Source: Apostichopus parvimensis (taxonomy: Eukaryota; Echinodermata; Holothuroidea; Aspidochirotida; Stichopodidae). Taken from it: DNA of 32,357 nt. Where the stretch lies: assembly GCA_000934455.1 (NCBI GenBank), contig KN886731.1:37877-70233 (forward strand), in the 5' to 3' direction. Below are positions 21,701-32,317 of the stretch, piece after piece. The notes beneath the pieces are model-generated. The model saw nothing but the letters and a program-made list of their open reading frames with translations, did no database searches and was not told the origin of the DNA. The position numbers were made by a program, and so were the translations under genes. Each line of letters begins with the position of its first letter. Position 1 is the stretch's first letter.

Positions 21701-22256
21701 TAGTGTTATGTAGTATGAAGTTATATCCCCATTACATCACTTTAAGCATGTATTCCACGTTGTCCTAAGAGTGACTACTTACTTCCTGTTCCCATGTTTA
21801 TTCACTCCTCACCCACATCACAGTCATACAAGCCCCCTTTGTTTCAATTGTAAGATATCCTCATGCTTGACCACAGATGACAACCCGTTGCATCTCATGT
21901 GTATAAACATGTGGTTAGTCAAAGCCTTTTTCTAATGCCTTAGTAAATTATAAGTAAATATCTCAGAAAAAGAGTTTATGTTACAGAGAGGTTTTTGCCC
22001 TTTTCTCAGGAAGCTAAATAACGTAAACACTTTTTTAGTTAGAATGAGAGAAGGACTTACATTCCAGACTTCAGAGAGTGCCCTTTAGACACTATTCTGG
22101 ATCCGCAATCCACTAACAATAATATCTCAGAATAAAAACAAGTGTATGTTCTACAATTAAATCTGAGTATGTAGATTATATTTATCTGCTGTTAATTATA
22201 CTTATTTAATAATTCAGCCCTGAACCTATTGAGCCGGGGCACCCAACGTAACACTA
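21701..22256. mobile_element. Candidate MITE inserted in copy B
   Basis: The sequence is absent from copy A at the equivalent point. The ends are inverted: TAGTGTTATGT on the left and the reverse complement of the right end, TAGTGTTACGT. No coding capacity is seen. The right end includes GAGCCGGGGCACCC. A target duplication is not clear. Confidence 0.6.
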
Positions 22257-22364
22257 CATGGAACTTATTGAAGGCAAGTTGTTATTTGTAACCGTTATAC
22301 TATTTTTATTTCATCTTTAATACAGGTACACTTTAAAGTTTGGGGATATATGCTATTAGGAAAA

Positions 22365-22945
22365 ACAAAACAACCTCACTTATCGTCGTAATTGACTATA
22401 CCCAGTATGAAGTATTAATTTAATATACAGTCGCTTTAACTTCTTTTGTACTAAATGAGGACTGAAACAACAACATTCTCCCGAATTCCACAGTAAAGCC
22501 ATAGTCCTAGCTGTAACCTACGTATAATTCAGTGACGCGGTGAGTTACACCCTGTCTATTTAGGTTGGTATGCATTTCAACTGTGCAGGAAGTGTAAACG
22601 GCTTCTAATACAAGGTAAAAGGTCTAGTGAACTAGAAAGATAATTGTAGAGAGAGCAAAGTAATATAGGTCACATGAATATACGAGTGGCTGCGTCATTT
22701 AACTACACTATTATTTAATATTACATATGGCTAGAGAAGGAAACATTTTTAGGATACCATGAATAACCAAGTCAGGTTCATCTAGTCATTAATCATAATT
22801 TAACGTAGAAAACATAGGGTTGGACTGTGCTTCATTGATTATGTGGTGTTAAATAATCGTATCAATCAGTTATGTTACGCGTCATAAGTACCTTGAAGCT
22901 CCTAGGCCCATAATAACTGTATAACGTAATTCAATAGTTGTTTAG
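22365..22945. repeat. Second extra segment in copy B
   Basis: About 580 bp interrupts the A/B alignment. The edges carry only a short inverted AAACAAC / GTTGTTT pair, so it may be a transposon insertion in B or a deletion in A. Confidence 0.4.
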
Positions 22946-24790
22946 CAGTATTCGATACTACCACCATGTTTATGAAAAGTGCCTGATAAGCCATCTGCAT
23001 TACGATGCTATATCGTGCATTACCCACATAGGTATCAGAACTGTGAAAAGGATTATAGCTACTTTATGAAAGCAATCGGTAATAACATCGTGAACAGAAT
23101 ACTGTAAATATATAGGTAGCACTTACAAAGTAGTAATTGTTTGTAGAAATGTGGTAAGACAGGCTAAAGACAGCTTTTACTAACTGTTATTGTTGACTGA
23201 ACACGATGACTAATCAGTTCAATTTGTTTAGTTTTCTGTATTATAGATTGCTTCGCCGTCTGACCTGAAATATCATTGTAGGTATATACATGTTACTATA
23301 GGCGTGGAGAGTGAATATGCAAGTTTCCCATCATCAATTAAATTAGTCATATGACTATTCCCATGCCTGTTGCTTCTTATGTCATCAATACTGTAGTTAA
23401 GGGGGGAGGGGGTCATTAATATCATGTGAAGGTACAATATTTTGAGTCAAAGCATGAAACATTTAAACAACTATGAGTTTATTTCATGAGGTTGTAATGT
23501 TTTTAAATTATTAATATAGGGGATTAGTCAGAGGTCGATTTGTTTTCCACTGGTGAGTGAACACGCAGTTTGCTGATCAAAATAAGTTAATATATGCTTC
23601 ATCGCATGCACTAGTGGCAACCTAAATGTGTGTTTGTTGTTTCTATAACTGTAAAATATTAAAACAATCCTTACAATATACTTGTTCTTGAGCGTGTAGC
23701 AAGGTTACAGTGTAAAAAAGACACAATATAAGTTTATATACACTGCTTACACGTGATATGCACCAACTTGCCCTAAGCAGAAATATTTTGTTGTTGCTAA
23801 GTGATTTCGTACTTCATTTATCATTAGCAAAACGATTTTGAGCGAATCCTTCTCCTTTGTCTTGGTTTCTTTTATTGCATCAGTGCAACGTATATCTATG
23901 AATTCCGATGATTGTTTAAGCATGGTACGGTTCAGTAGCCAATCATAGTAACACGTTAACGGTTATGACTATGGATTTTTTGTTACTGATAACACATATG
24001 TACAGTGTGTTCTCTCAAACATTCAACGGATAGTTTTACACCTTACGTTGTACCACGTATTTTGTTTGCTACCATTCTTCTGAAGATCAAACCATTTTGA
24101 AAACTAAATCACAAAAACAAATAAAATTAAGCATTCAAGTTCATACATTGAAAGCGTTCAAAGTAGTTACAAATACGTTTTATTTACCGAAGGTCAATTG
24201 AAGATGAAAGACTTAAGAGACATTCTGATCGTGTTTGTTTTTTTAATTTCCGAAACGGGTGATCTGAGACTGGGAGTGTAGTAAAAACTGTCTATATTGC
24301 ATCCTACTCCCTAGTTCATGAAATATATTGCAGCAATGGTATTTAACAATCCTATAGTGAGCCTCTATAAGTACGCCATTTTTGTTGAACAGTGTTGATT
24401 TAACACACAAATATTCCGCTCTACAACCTGCAAACCAATTACAATCCCGTCTTAACTGGAATTTCTCAATTCAAATCTGATATACTGCGACAGCAGAGAG
24501 AGGCTATAAGATGTATGACAGGTTTGTCTTACTAACGTACCCTAAAGTAAAATATCACTGATTAATTATGTTGACAATAATTGGTTCACTCGCACACTAT
24601 GTGGAAGGTATGTTGCCGCCTGCAATGAAACAAAACGTTAACTGCAAATTCAGCATTTGTAGTGTTGTGTAGGTTGACGTATAAATTACGTGGTTTAGAG
24701 TGTTCACTGAAATAGTTAGATGTCCCATCTGCCTTGCAACTATGTTGAGTTAGTTATGTAGCTTTAGTTCCAAATATAATAGCAGTACCA

Positions 24791-26713
24791 GAATCTGTAG
24801 AGAGTTGCTTGTAGAAAGTAGGTATGTTGCTTGAGATCGTGTGTGAATGCATCTTGGAAGGTTGTGTTGCATTGTGTGTGAATATAACTCCAAGCAGTAT
24901 GGTGTTTAGTTTGATTAGGAGTTAAACTGATATTAACAACACGGTCACGTTAAACGTTTACTTAACATTCAGGCAATGTGGTGCCTTGACATTTGAAACC
25001 ATTACAGATGCATCTCGATGTTAATGATGTTAAGTGTGTTGACACACTTTTCATTTACAATATACAGTAGGTAAATACAGTTGAGAATATCCTTCATTTG
25101 TTTCATGAAGAAATCGGTGATAATGTTAGATTGGGTTGTTTTTTTTTTGTGTAAAATCGATGAACCGCAAGAAAATGAAAATCATGGAGACATATCTTCT
25201 TGTCATCACAGTTAACATACAATGATAATGACATGGATACTAATATCTATCTTCATTAACATGTATCGTGTGATTTGTTTTCGTTTGGAAAAGTTTATTT
25301 GTTAGTACTTACTTATTTTTAAACATTATTTATATTTTCCATCATGACTCCATTACCTACCATCAGACACATATGAGACTTGATACTGTTTTCATGCTCT
25401 GTGACAATCAACAATGATTTATATTTGTTCAATGCAGCGTCTACTTAGTAAGGGTTAATCAACGGTGTACCGTGCGTTTATGGCAGGATAATGAACGAAA
25501 TGGGGTATATCTGAAGCGATGCGTAAGATCGTATACGGGGTGCATGCATCCAGCGATACGGTTATACCCCCGTGAGTTCATTCACACAAAACACTGAATA
25601 AGCATTAATTTATATTTCAGAACGATACATTTATATATAAAAAAACAATTAGAACAAATTAACCAGCAACTTTCTCAAAGGGTACCCGGTTGTTCTATAC
25701 TGTTAGTTAAAAGTCTCAAAGCAAATGTAAAAGCGCATGTTAAATAACAATCATGATGATAACTAGGCTACATATTGGGCAATTCACCAAAACGATATGA
25801 CGCAAGAGCTTCTGCGCCTGCGTCCGATTGACATAACAATACAAGGACATGTTCCTTTAAAGGCGTAAAATATTTGCCTGAAACTTGGCATTTGCTTAGA
25901 AGTTAAGCTTGTTCAAACACGTCGTGATGACATCACTGTAATGAATGGAAGTTTGATTCTTCTTGATATCAAATGTTTGTGTTCACCGAGCAATGGAAAC
26001 GTAAAACGCAATTGTAGAAGAATGGTCGTGTCATTAAGTAAAAACCGTGTAAACATTAGTTGTGATAAATCTTTACAAAATGAAGTGCTTTGCTGATTGT
26101 ATCGTTTATGTCTTATTTGAATCACTGATCTACTTAAACTTATACTAACTATTTTATTTTAAGCTGGACTATTGATATAAAGGAAAACATTGCTATTGGT
26201 AAATGTAAATATCTATCAAACGAAAAACGGTTTAAGCAACCACCCAACATAATTATCGTCGACATGATGTAGCAAGTACTTCAGGCATGAGTCACATCAA
26301 CCTGTTCTTATTTATATATTGTATCAAACAAGAACAGATAATTACTGATTTGGTGTTGATAAGAAAGATGAGTACCATATTTGATTTCAAACATATTGAA
26401 TAAACAATAGTAACCCGTTCGCAAAATAGTAAACAACCAATAAGTTAAGCCAAGAGCAAGATTGACTTGAATATCACACAGTACTATGAATCTGAGTAGA
26501 TGTACGGTTAGCTCATTTCATCAAACTTTTACTGTATTATCAGCAATAGGAGGGCGTCATCCCGGATATGTAATGGATTTACGGTAGTTAACAGTACGAT
26601 AATTATACACAGTAAAAACAAGATGTAAAAGTAACGGGGTATTATAGTGGGGCTAAAGAGTTGTGCAATATTTACAAGACGCTGAGTAAAACATACATAT
26701 CAGGCGACAAAAA
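24791..26713. other. Non-coding stretch with one hairpin
   Basis: No gene is supported. The minus-strand ORF at 25913-26125 has no splice or start context. The notable structure is the inverted repeat at 25491-25581. Confidence 0.5.
25491..25581. repeat. 91-bp imperfect palindrome
   Basis: The left arm ATGAACGAAATGGGGTATAT pairs with the right arm (reverse complement ATGAACTCACGGGGGTATAA). The loop contains the TGCATGCA palindrome. It could be a small MITE or a structured element. Confidence 0.5.
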
Positions 26714-26965
26714 GACAGGTGTAGTGATATGCAAATGCGAATTGAATAATATTTGGACCCGTTTGCCATTTTCTACCAGTAAAACAAAATCCACTGTATT
26801 TTTTTACACTGCACTGTGTAAAATACAGTAATGTAATGAGACAGGTGTAATGATATGCAAATGCGTATTGAGGAATAATTGGACTCGTTTTCCATTTTCT
26901 ACTAGTAAAACAAAAAAGCCGCTGTAATTTGCTACATTACACTGTGTAAACTACAGTAATGTTGC
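26714..26965. repeat. 126-bp unit in two tandem copies with POU octamer
   Basis: Units start at 26714 and 26840. Each has a perfect octamer ATGCAAAT (26729-26736 and 26855-26862), a CATTTTCTACYAGTAAAACA block and a terminal palindrome (CTGTATTTT...CACTGTGTAAAATACAG in unit 1). Unit 2 has diverged in the hairpin loop but keeps the octamer exactly. Confidence 0.75.
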
Positions 26966-27084
26966 AACGTTAATGTGTTAACCCGCTTTCATACCACCCG
27001 CTGCTTGCTGAACGACTTGCTGAACTTGGAAGCCACTAAAAGTTCCAGAGTTGTTCAACAATTTCTAGAGAGCAATAGCCTAGC
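26961..27084 (+). pseudogene. Possible upstream piece of a SAM-like gene fragment
   Basis: A 41-codon open stretch (ending VVQQFLESNSL) reaches a possible donor, GC|GTAATG, in phase 2. Joined to the piece at 27628 the frame is kept and the result resembles helices of a SAM-type domain, but the usual middle segment is missing. It has no ATG and no convincing acceptor. It is a weak call. Confidence 0.22.
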
Positions 27085-27627
27085 GTAATGAAAGCCACAG
27101 TTTGAAGGTAGGATGATGTATTTCGTGCATCAGCAATATCTTTTTGTGCGGAAAAAACAATATTTGAATAAGTCTTGAATTACAATTTCATCGTTTAATG
27201 CTGAACAAAAACTGTTTGTGCGGCATATACACTTAATCAATGTTAGGACTAACTGTTAGTGTCAGGTCTAACGTTAGGCTAAGCTAAGTATAATACTAAG
27301 GCGGTACGCCTACATCATGTAACCTACACCTCATTAGTTGTATTTACCTTTGAACGCAGTTGACTTTTTACAAGTTATGTTAATGAGTGGCCGAAGCAGT
27401 AAGCACAATGTAAAATAAATAAACATGAATATCTACGCAATTTTTGTTTATTTCACAACTAAATGTTTCCATCCTCTAGTTGTTTTCCATGCAAAAAAAT
27501 AATATGTTGTGATTGATTATCCATGAATGTTCATTTTACGTGTGCATTTTCTTTGTCATTATTGTTATTAAGCATTAAAACAGTGTTAATTGGAAAATAT
27601 TTGTCCTAAATTTTCAACACCTCACAG

Positions 27628-27703
27628 GATTGTTGATGGAGTATTTGAGTTACTGGATAACGAGAGCATAAGACAGATCATCCAAAATCTCGGTCTTCGT
27701 TAA
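27628..27703 (+). pseudogene. SAM-like exon fragment with in-frame stop
   Basis: After acceptor TTTTCAACACCTCACAG, the frame from 27629 reads IVDGVFELLDNESIRQIIQN, then LGLR and TAA. Beyond the stop the frame continues KFKHHF, so the stop looks like a point mutation within a longer helix. The pattern (V/I)DG..FELL.(D/N)E.I..(I/L)I..LG.R.KF resembles the C-terminal half of SAM-type domains found in many uncharacterised invertebrate proteins, some of them transposon-related. Assignment is by motif memory only. Confidence 0.4.
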
Positions 27704-28013
27704 AAGTTTAAACATCACTTCAATCTAAGGCACAACTCTCTTGTTAGTTTCATTTGAGTACTATGTATACTTATTATACGTGCTTGAAGGAGTTTAGAGA
27801 TGTTCAGCTGGTATGGAAACATTTCAGTTTGCAACATGGAACAAACACAAAATCTAGAACGAATATCATATGCAGCCAGTTGACTTGAAAAATGATATAT
27901 TATAATGGGTTTACATACAAAAGACACTTATTGGCCAAACATGCATTATTGGCAGATCCATCTGATATCGAGCAAGAAGAACCAGGTCCGGCAGTTGAAC
28001 AAATTCTTGTTAG

Positions 28014-28238
28014 ATTTTATTTGATGAACATGATACAAAACAAGTACAGGATATGAATGGTGGAGAAAAGGATAAATTTGATGGGGAAGTGGATAACCCT
28101 AAAACATCTGAACATATACAGGGAGTGGAAAGTATTGCTTCAATGTATGTTGCTAGTCTCAATAATACAACATTACCCTCTTCAACAGTGCAAAACAGTC
28201 TTGACACATTAAGTTTATTAAGCTATAAGGGTATATAA
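28014..28238 (+). CDS. Candidate terminal exon or gene remnant
   Basis: A 74-codon frame follows a moderate acceptor (AAATTCTTGTTAG) and ends in TAA. It starts ILFDEHDTKQVQDMNGGEKD and is acidic and lysine-rich at first, ending in a helical segment (ASMYVASLNNTTLPSSTVQN and onward). Composition and codon use look protein-like. A second frame at 27941-28015 (LADPSDIEQEEPGPAVEQIL) also looks coding but is out of frame with it, suggesting a frameshifted or spliced relic. It probably belongs with the SAM-like fragment upstream. Confidence 0.38.
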   Translation: MLFDEHDTKQVQDMNGGEKDKFDGEVDNPKTSEHIQGVESIASMYVASLNNTTLPSSTVQNSLDTLSLLSYKGI

Positions 28239-28249
28239 TACTTTAGACA

Positions 28250-28760
28250 GTTTAAAATGGAAGTGGTGATGTTAGTTTACTCATATTTAGATGTTGTTCT
28301 AATGTTTTTAAACTTGTGTAACACAAGTGTTGAATTATTTCTATTATATGTTATGAGTTTTGTGAAATATCACAGCTCAGGGGATTATTTACAAGGCTTT
28401 ATGTCTCCAGCATGGTTTACTCAGCAGCTGTGATAACATATAAGTGATGAGTTCAGTTTGATCTCATATAGATATTTTCTGGTGTTTTCAAACTTGTTTT
28501 GTTTTTTGTTTATATTATATGTTAGATGTTTGTGAAATACCACACCTCATAGGTGATTTTAACAGGGCTTTGTGTCTCCAGCATGGTTTATTCAACAACT
28601 GTGACATATACAGGGGATGGTAAAGTTTCTTCAAAATTCTGATTCAGTATCTCTACTACATAATACACTGTTACGTTTTTTATGTAAATATCTGAGAATT
28701 TTGAGAAATATGACAGCTTAGTAAAGTTGAGTTTCACTGGGTTTTAATTTATCCAACACA
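28250..28760. repeat. ~170-bp tandem repeat, three diverged copies
   Basis: The GTGAAATATCACAGCTCA-type block recurs at 28362, 28532 and 28703. Copies 1 and 2 share GTCTCCAGCATGGTTTA and an ACTTGTTTTG/ACTTGTGTAA block; copy 3 is more decayed. Confidence 0.7.
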
Positions 28761-28769
28761 TAGTAATCA

Positions 28770-29640
28770 TACACTTTACGTTAATCCCAAATAATACTGC
28801 CTAAACCTTGGAAACTCTCTGAATGACTTGTTGATGAGTACAAACGTTTAGGCAAATTTCCAAAAATGAAGATTTTGTTGGGTATGTTTTTCCTATGTGA
28901 GATTGCTATCCAGGAAATACCCATTTATGGGTTCATTTTACAAGTATTCACTAACTCACGAGGATTTAAAGTCATACCTGCTCGATATGTAGCTAAAATC
29001 GTCCTTCACCTGAACGTGAATTTATAGTTTATGCAAGCCCATAGTCAGTGAGGGTCATGGGACGTCGCCCACCTAGAAAAGGCTCCCCCAAGAAATTAAA
29101 AAAATAATCTAGAAAAAGAATAGTAAATTTCATTATAGAATGGCTCCCGTGCAAAAATGTTTTAGCTTACTGAATAATAGTATGCCCCTTAACCTATTTG
29201 TCTGCATTGTTGCTAAAACTGTATTGGTATTCACTTCTACGATTTGCATATTCTGTTTATGTAACAAAGAAAACGCATGTATTTCCTGATTAGCTGAAAG
29301 TTATTTCAAGAAGTCTTTATACATTTTATTAATTTCCTTTGATGTAACATGTGTTTATTTTTTTTCTCTGAGAGCATAGGTGTCCTTGCCATAGTGCCAA
29401 TGTTTGCTCCAACGTTGGGGTCGTACCAGTCTTGAAGTTGGTGTACCTGTTGCAAACTTGCTTTACACTCAAGCATATGGGATTGGAAGTGATTATGTTT
29501 TTACACTATATTGAAACATCCACAGTATACATGCAAGTCGTTTACTTACACAAGTGTGTGTGTAGAAGTAACCCCAAAAGGTGTGCTAATATTACACATT
29601 TGTTTTGAGAAAAAAAAACAAACAAATTAAACAACTGTGG
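28770..29640. other. Non-coding stretch
   Basis: No gene is supported. A short minus-strand interval at 29370-29470 is open in all three frames and less AT-rich but has no start or donor; it could be a fragment. The minus-strand ORF at 29542-29781 overlaps the nested palindrome that follows. Confidence 0.45.
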
Positions 29641-29683
29641 GGTAAAAACACTGCCCTGCTTGACTTGGGTATAATTTACATAC

Positions 29684-29890
29684 AATGGGGTACAAAAGGG
29701 AACATCGTTATTGTTATGCACAATGTTAAAATAAATGCTGAAACAATGGTAAAGTAATTTTAACATTGTGTGGTAAAACATTACCCCAATTGAAAGTAAA
29801 ACTTTACCAAAGTATTAATGTTTAAAGTTTGACACATCTGTCGACCATGATCTTTTTTAACACCATGCTTGTGTTCCCTTTTACCCCATG
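29684..29890. repeat. 207-bp nested palindrome (MITE-like)
   Basis: The outer arms ATGGGGTACAAAAGGGAACA and (reverse complement of the right end) ATGGGGTAAAAGGGAACACA pair over about 20 bp. Inner arms CAATGTTAAAATAA and CAATGTTAAAATTA (29720-29733 / 29755-29768) form a second hairpin. Related GGGGTAAAAACACTGCC occurs just to the left at 29639. Confidence 0.6.
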
Positions 29891-30541
29891 TTGAGCAATT
29901 CCATATTAGTATGTAAGAAATTTGTATTTCAATTAGTCTTTCTATCTCTATTATTCTTTGGGCAATAATAAAAAAAATGAACCGAATAGCAATTATTTTT
30001 CAACGGTAAGCAGCTATATTTTCAAGTGCATCAAGCACTTGTTCTCATACTGTACGGCTGGTGGCTATTTTGCATTTGAATCAGTAACAATATCATCATT
30101 AAGAAAATGTATTTCGAAACTAATCGTTTATATAGGACCTTAAATAAATAAAATTTTATTTAATTTTCTGATAAAATATCAATGTAATCTCTCAGAGCCG
30201 TTAGCTGCCATTTTATTTCCGATTGCTCAATTTTAACACGACGAATAACACAAATTGTAAGTCAAATAATAATGCCAAAAAGGCTAGAAGTTAAATCTAA
30301 ATCTAACAAAACGTAAAATAACAATTTATAAACAAAATCGAGCACGTGTCTTCCTTTCTAAAGTTTAGACTAACCTGCTTTTCTGTTTCAACCGATTGCA
30401 TTTTCCAAGGTCAGTCTCATAAAAGTGAAAACTGTGAGTTGTTAGCTTTGAGAATGGGTATAATGTTAAGGTTAAGGTGGTAACACTTGGTAAAGCGCAC
30501 ATTACTGTTAAAACACTCAATGGCGCTGAACAACAATACAA
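29891..30541. other. Non-coding stretch
   Basis: AT-rich sequence with no recognised feature. The ORF at 29958-30143 is not protein-like. Confidence 0.5.
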
Positions 30542-30718
30542 TTATAAAAACGATTTCTTAAATAAGTGAGTCTACAAAGCAACTTTAAAAGTTCTGATGG
30601 TCTTCGAATTTCTTGTGTCGACGGGGAGAGCGTTCCAAAGTCTGGGGCCAGCGACGCTGAAAGAGTGGCCTGCGAAACATTTGCGGCGTATATAGATATT
30701 CTGATGATTTAATCTTGT
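30542..30718 (-). mobile_element. Decayed 3' end of a non-LTR retrotransposon ORF2
   Basis: The minus-strand frame reads RRKCFAGHSFSVAGPRLWNA, then LPVDTRNSKTIRTFKVAL, a TAG, then THLFKKSFL and a TAA. FSVAGPRLWNxLP followed by FKxxLKTHLF is the hallmark C-terminus of jockey/CR1-like LINE reverse transcriptase polyproteins. The TAG stands where the family usually has lysine, and an upstream in-frame TGA also breaks it, so it is dead. Sequence further upstream no longer reads as protein. Confidence 0.85.
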
Positions 30719-32317
30719 ATATCAGCTATTTGTTCCTATGTCTGATTCCTAATCGTTTTCCAAGCGCTAAATCTACAAAGAACGGTCCGTTAAATAAAAA
30801 TGTAGCAAGTAGGATTAATTCACATCCGACTTTTCTTCTTTTTCTTCAATAATAAAATAGAAATATTACTGCAGACAGCTGAGAAGAGTTCTGTGATTAT
30901 TTAGCTTATTTTATTAATCAGGTGATTCACTGGTTTACTACTCTCCTTTATGTTATATGTTTTCCTTTTGTATGTTGCACCATTCTATCCCTGCTGAGTC
31001 TCCGATCTCAAAATCAAGCTCAGGTAACATCATTACATTGATCAGTATTATCATTATATGCAATAAGATCGAGATCTGATATTGTTCTATATTGTTAATA
31101 TTTCGATTCATTGTAGTAAATTACAATGTATTTCATTAATTACCCTTAATGAATGCAAAGCTACCTCCTGTACACTACATTACTTATTAATGTATATCGA
31201 TGAATTGAATTTTGAAAGCGCAAAAAACGGTGATGATTATCAGTAGAACAGTTAACCAACAACATGTTAACTGCTGGATGTTTTCTTGGTCGTAGATATT
31301 CAATGCATACTACGACGGTCTGTTTTCGTAGCACCAATTATACACAATTTATTTTCGTTTTTTTAGTCATTTAAAACAGTTTTATGGTACATAAGACTTC
31401 AAGTTCTCTCATAGTTTGATTTTTTTCTATCAAATACAGTGTTTCTTTATATAATTTAATCATAACTCATCAAAAACAAAATCAAGCGAGAAATGATGTG
31501 AAATGGGATCTTTTCTGTCTCCTCCATGCCCACCGAAATATCGCAATCAATATATTACCCATTTTTATTTTTAAAGCAGTAAATGAGATCTGTGCTTGTC
31601 CTAAAATTGGTCGATACGCTAAGTGAAAAGAACGAAATAACGTACGCAATATGTTTATGTCAGTGGCAGTGAGAAATTTTTGTCCGCAATCCTGAAATTA
31701 TCGCTAACAAGGACGTGAGAGGGAAGTTACTTATGTTGTGTTAGTCCAGAACAAGGTACATGATATGTGATGTTTACAGTACTTGCGCTGTCACTAACAT
31801 GGTTTCATAAAAATGCACGTTTCTACTCAATGCTCAAAACATTAAACAAACATAACCACTGCCGACAATTATTAGGATACGAGCGCAAACATAATCGTTG
31901 CCGAAAATTATTAGAATTAGAGCGCAAAGTTGAATTTGCTTTTGTTGTTTCTCTTCTCCTTCGAATAAAGATCCGGCACTGTTGAGTTAACTCGCAATTT
32001 TTGTAATGATCTTCTATTTTTGGCTAAAATCAAAGGACAAATATAATATGACAAACTCCAGCACATCTTCTTACTGTGAATTAACGTGAATACATTTCCC
32101 ACTGTGTTTTTACCCAGTCGGCATGATCGGAAGAAACACCACAGAGACTTGTGCTAAAATGTACCCTCCAAAAGTAACATCGGCTTATATATTATAATAT
32201 TTATATATGTTTTAAATACATTAGCATATTTTTAAAGCTTATAATTATAATTTCAGTTATTAGAAAAGATGCAGATAATACAAATATATAACTTTTCCAT
32301 CCACTAGGATTATATAA
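30719..32317. other. Non-coding stretch
   Basis: AT-rich sequence with no supported gene. It holds the 39-bp duplication at 31847-31924. The ORFs at 31767-31985 and 31917-32102 lack supporting signals. Confidence 0.5.
31847..31924. repeat. 39-bp direct tandem duplication
   Basis: Two 39-bp units (31847-31885 and 31886-31924) start CAAACATAACCACTGCCGAC and CAAACATAATCGTTGCCGAA. The period is a multiple of three, so the open frame across it carries two similar 13-residue units; this is probably incidental. Confidence 0.75.

Larger units (their letters stand above)
21231..24790 (+). repeat. Duplicated non-coding block, copy B (expanded)
   Basis: This is the second copy of 18513-20835. It is longer because of a 556-bp element (21701-22256), about 580 bp of extra sequence (22365-22945) and about 75 bp near 23745-23825. 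Homology ends near GTAGCTTTAGTT (24760-24790). It contains no supported gene; the ORF at 21455-21703 is not preserved in copy A. Confidence 0.85.

Noticed and set aside
29370-29470. Minus-strand segment open in three frames
   Set aside because: It is too short, without donor or start, and no frame is favoured.
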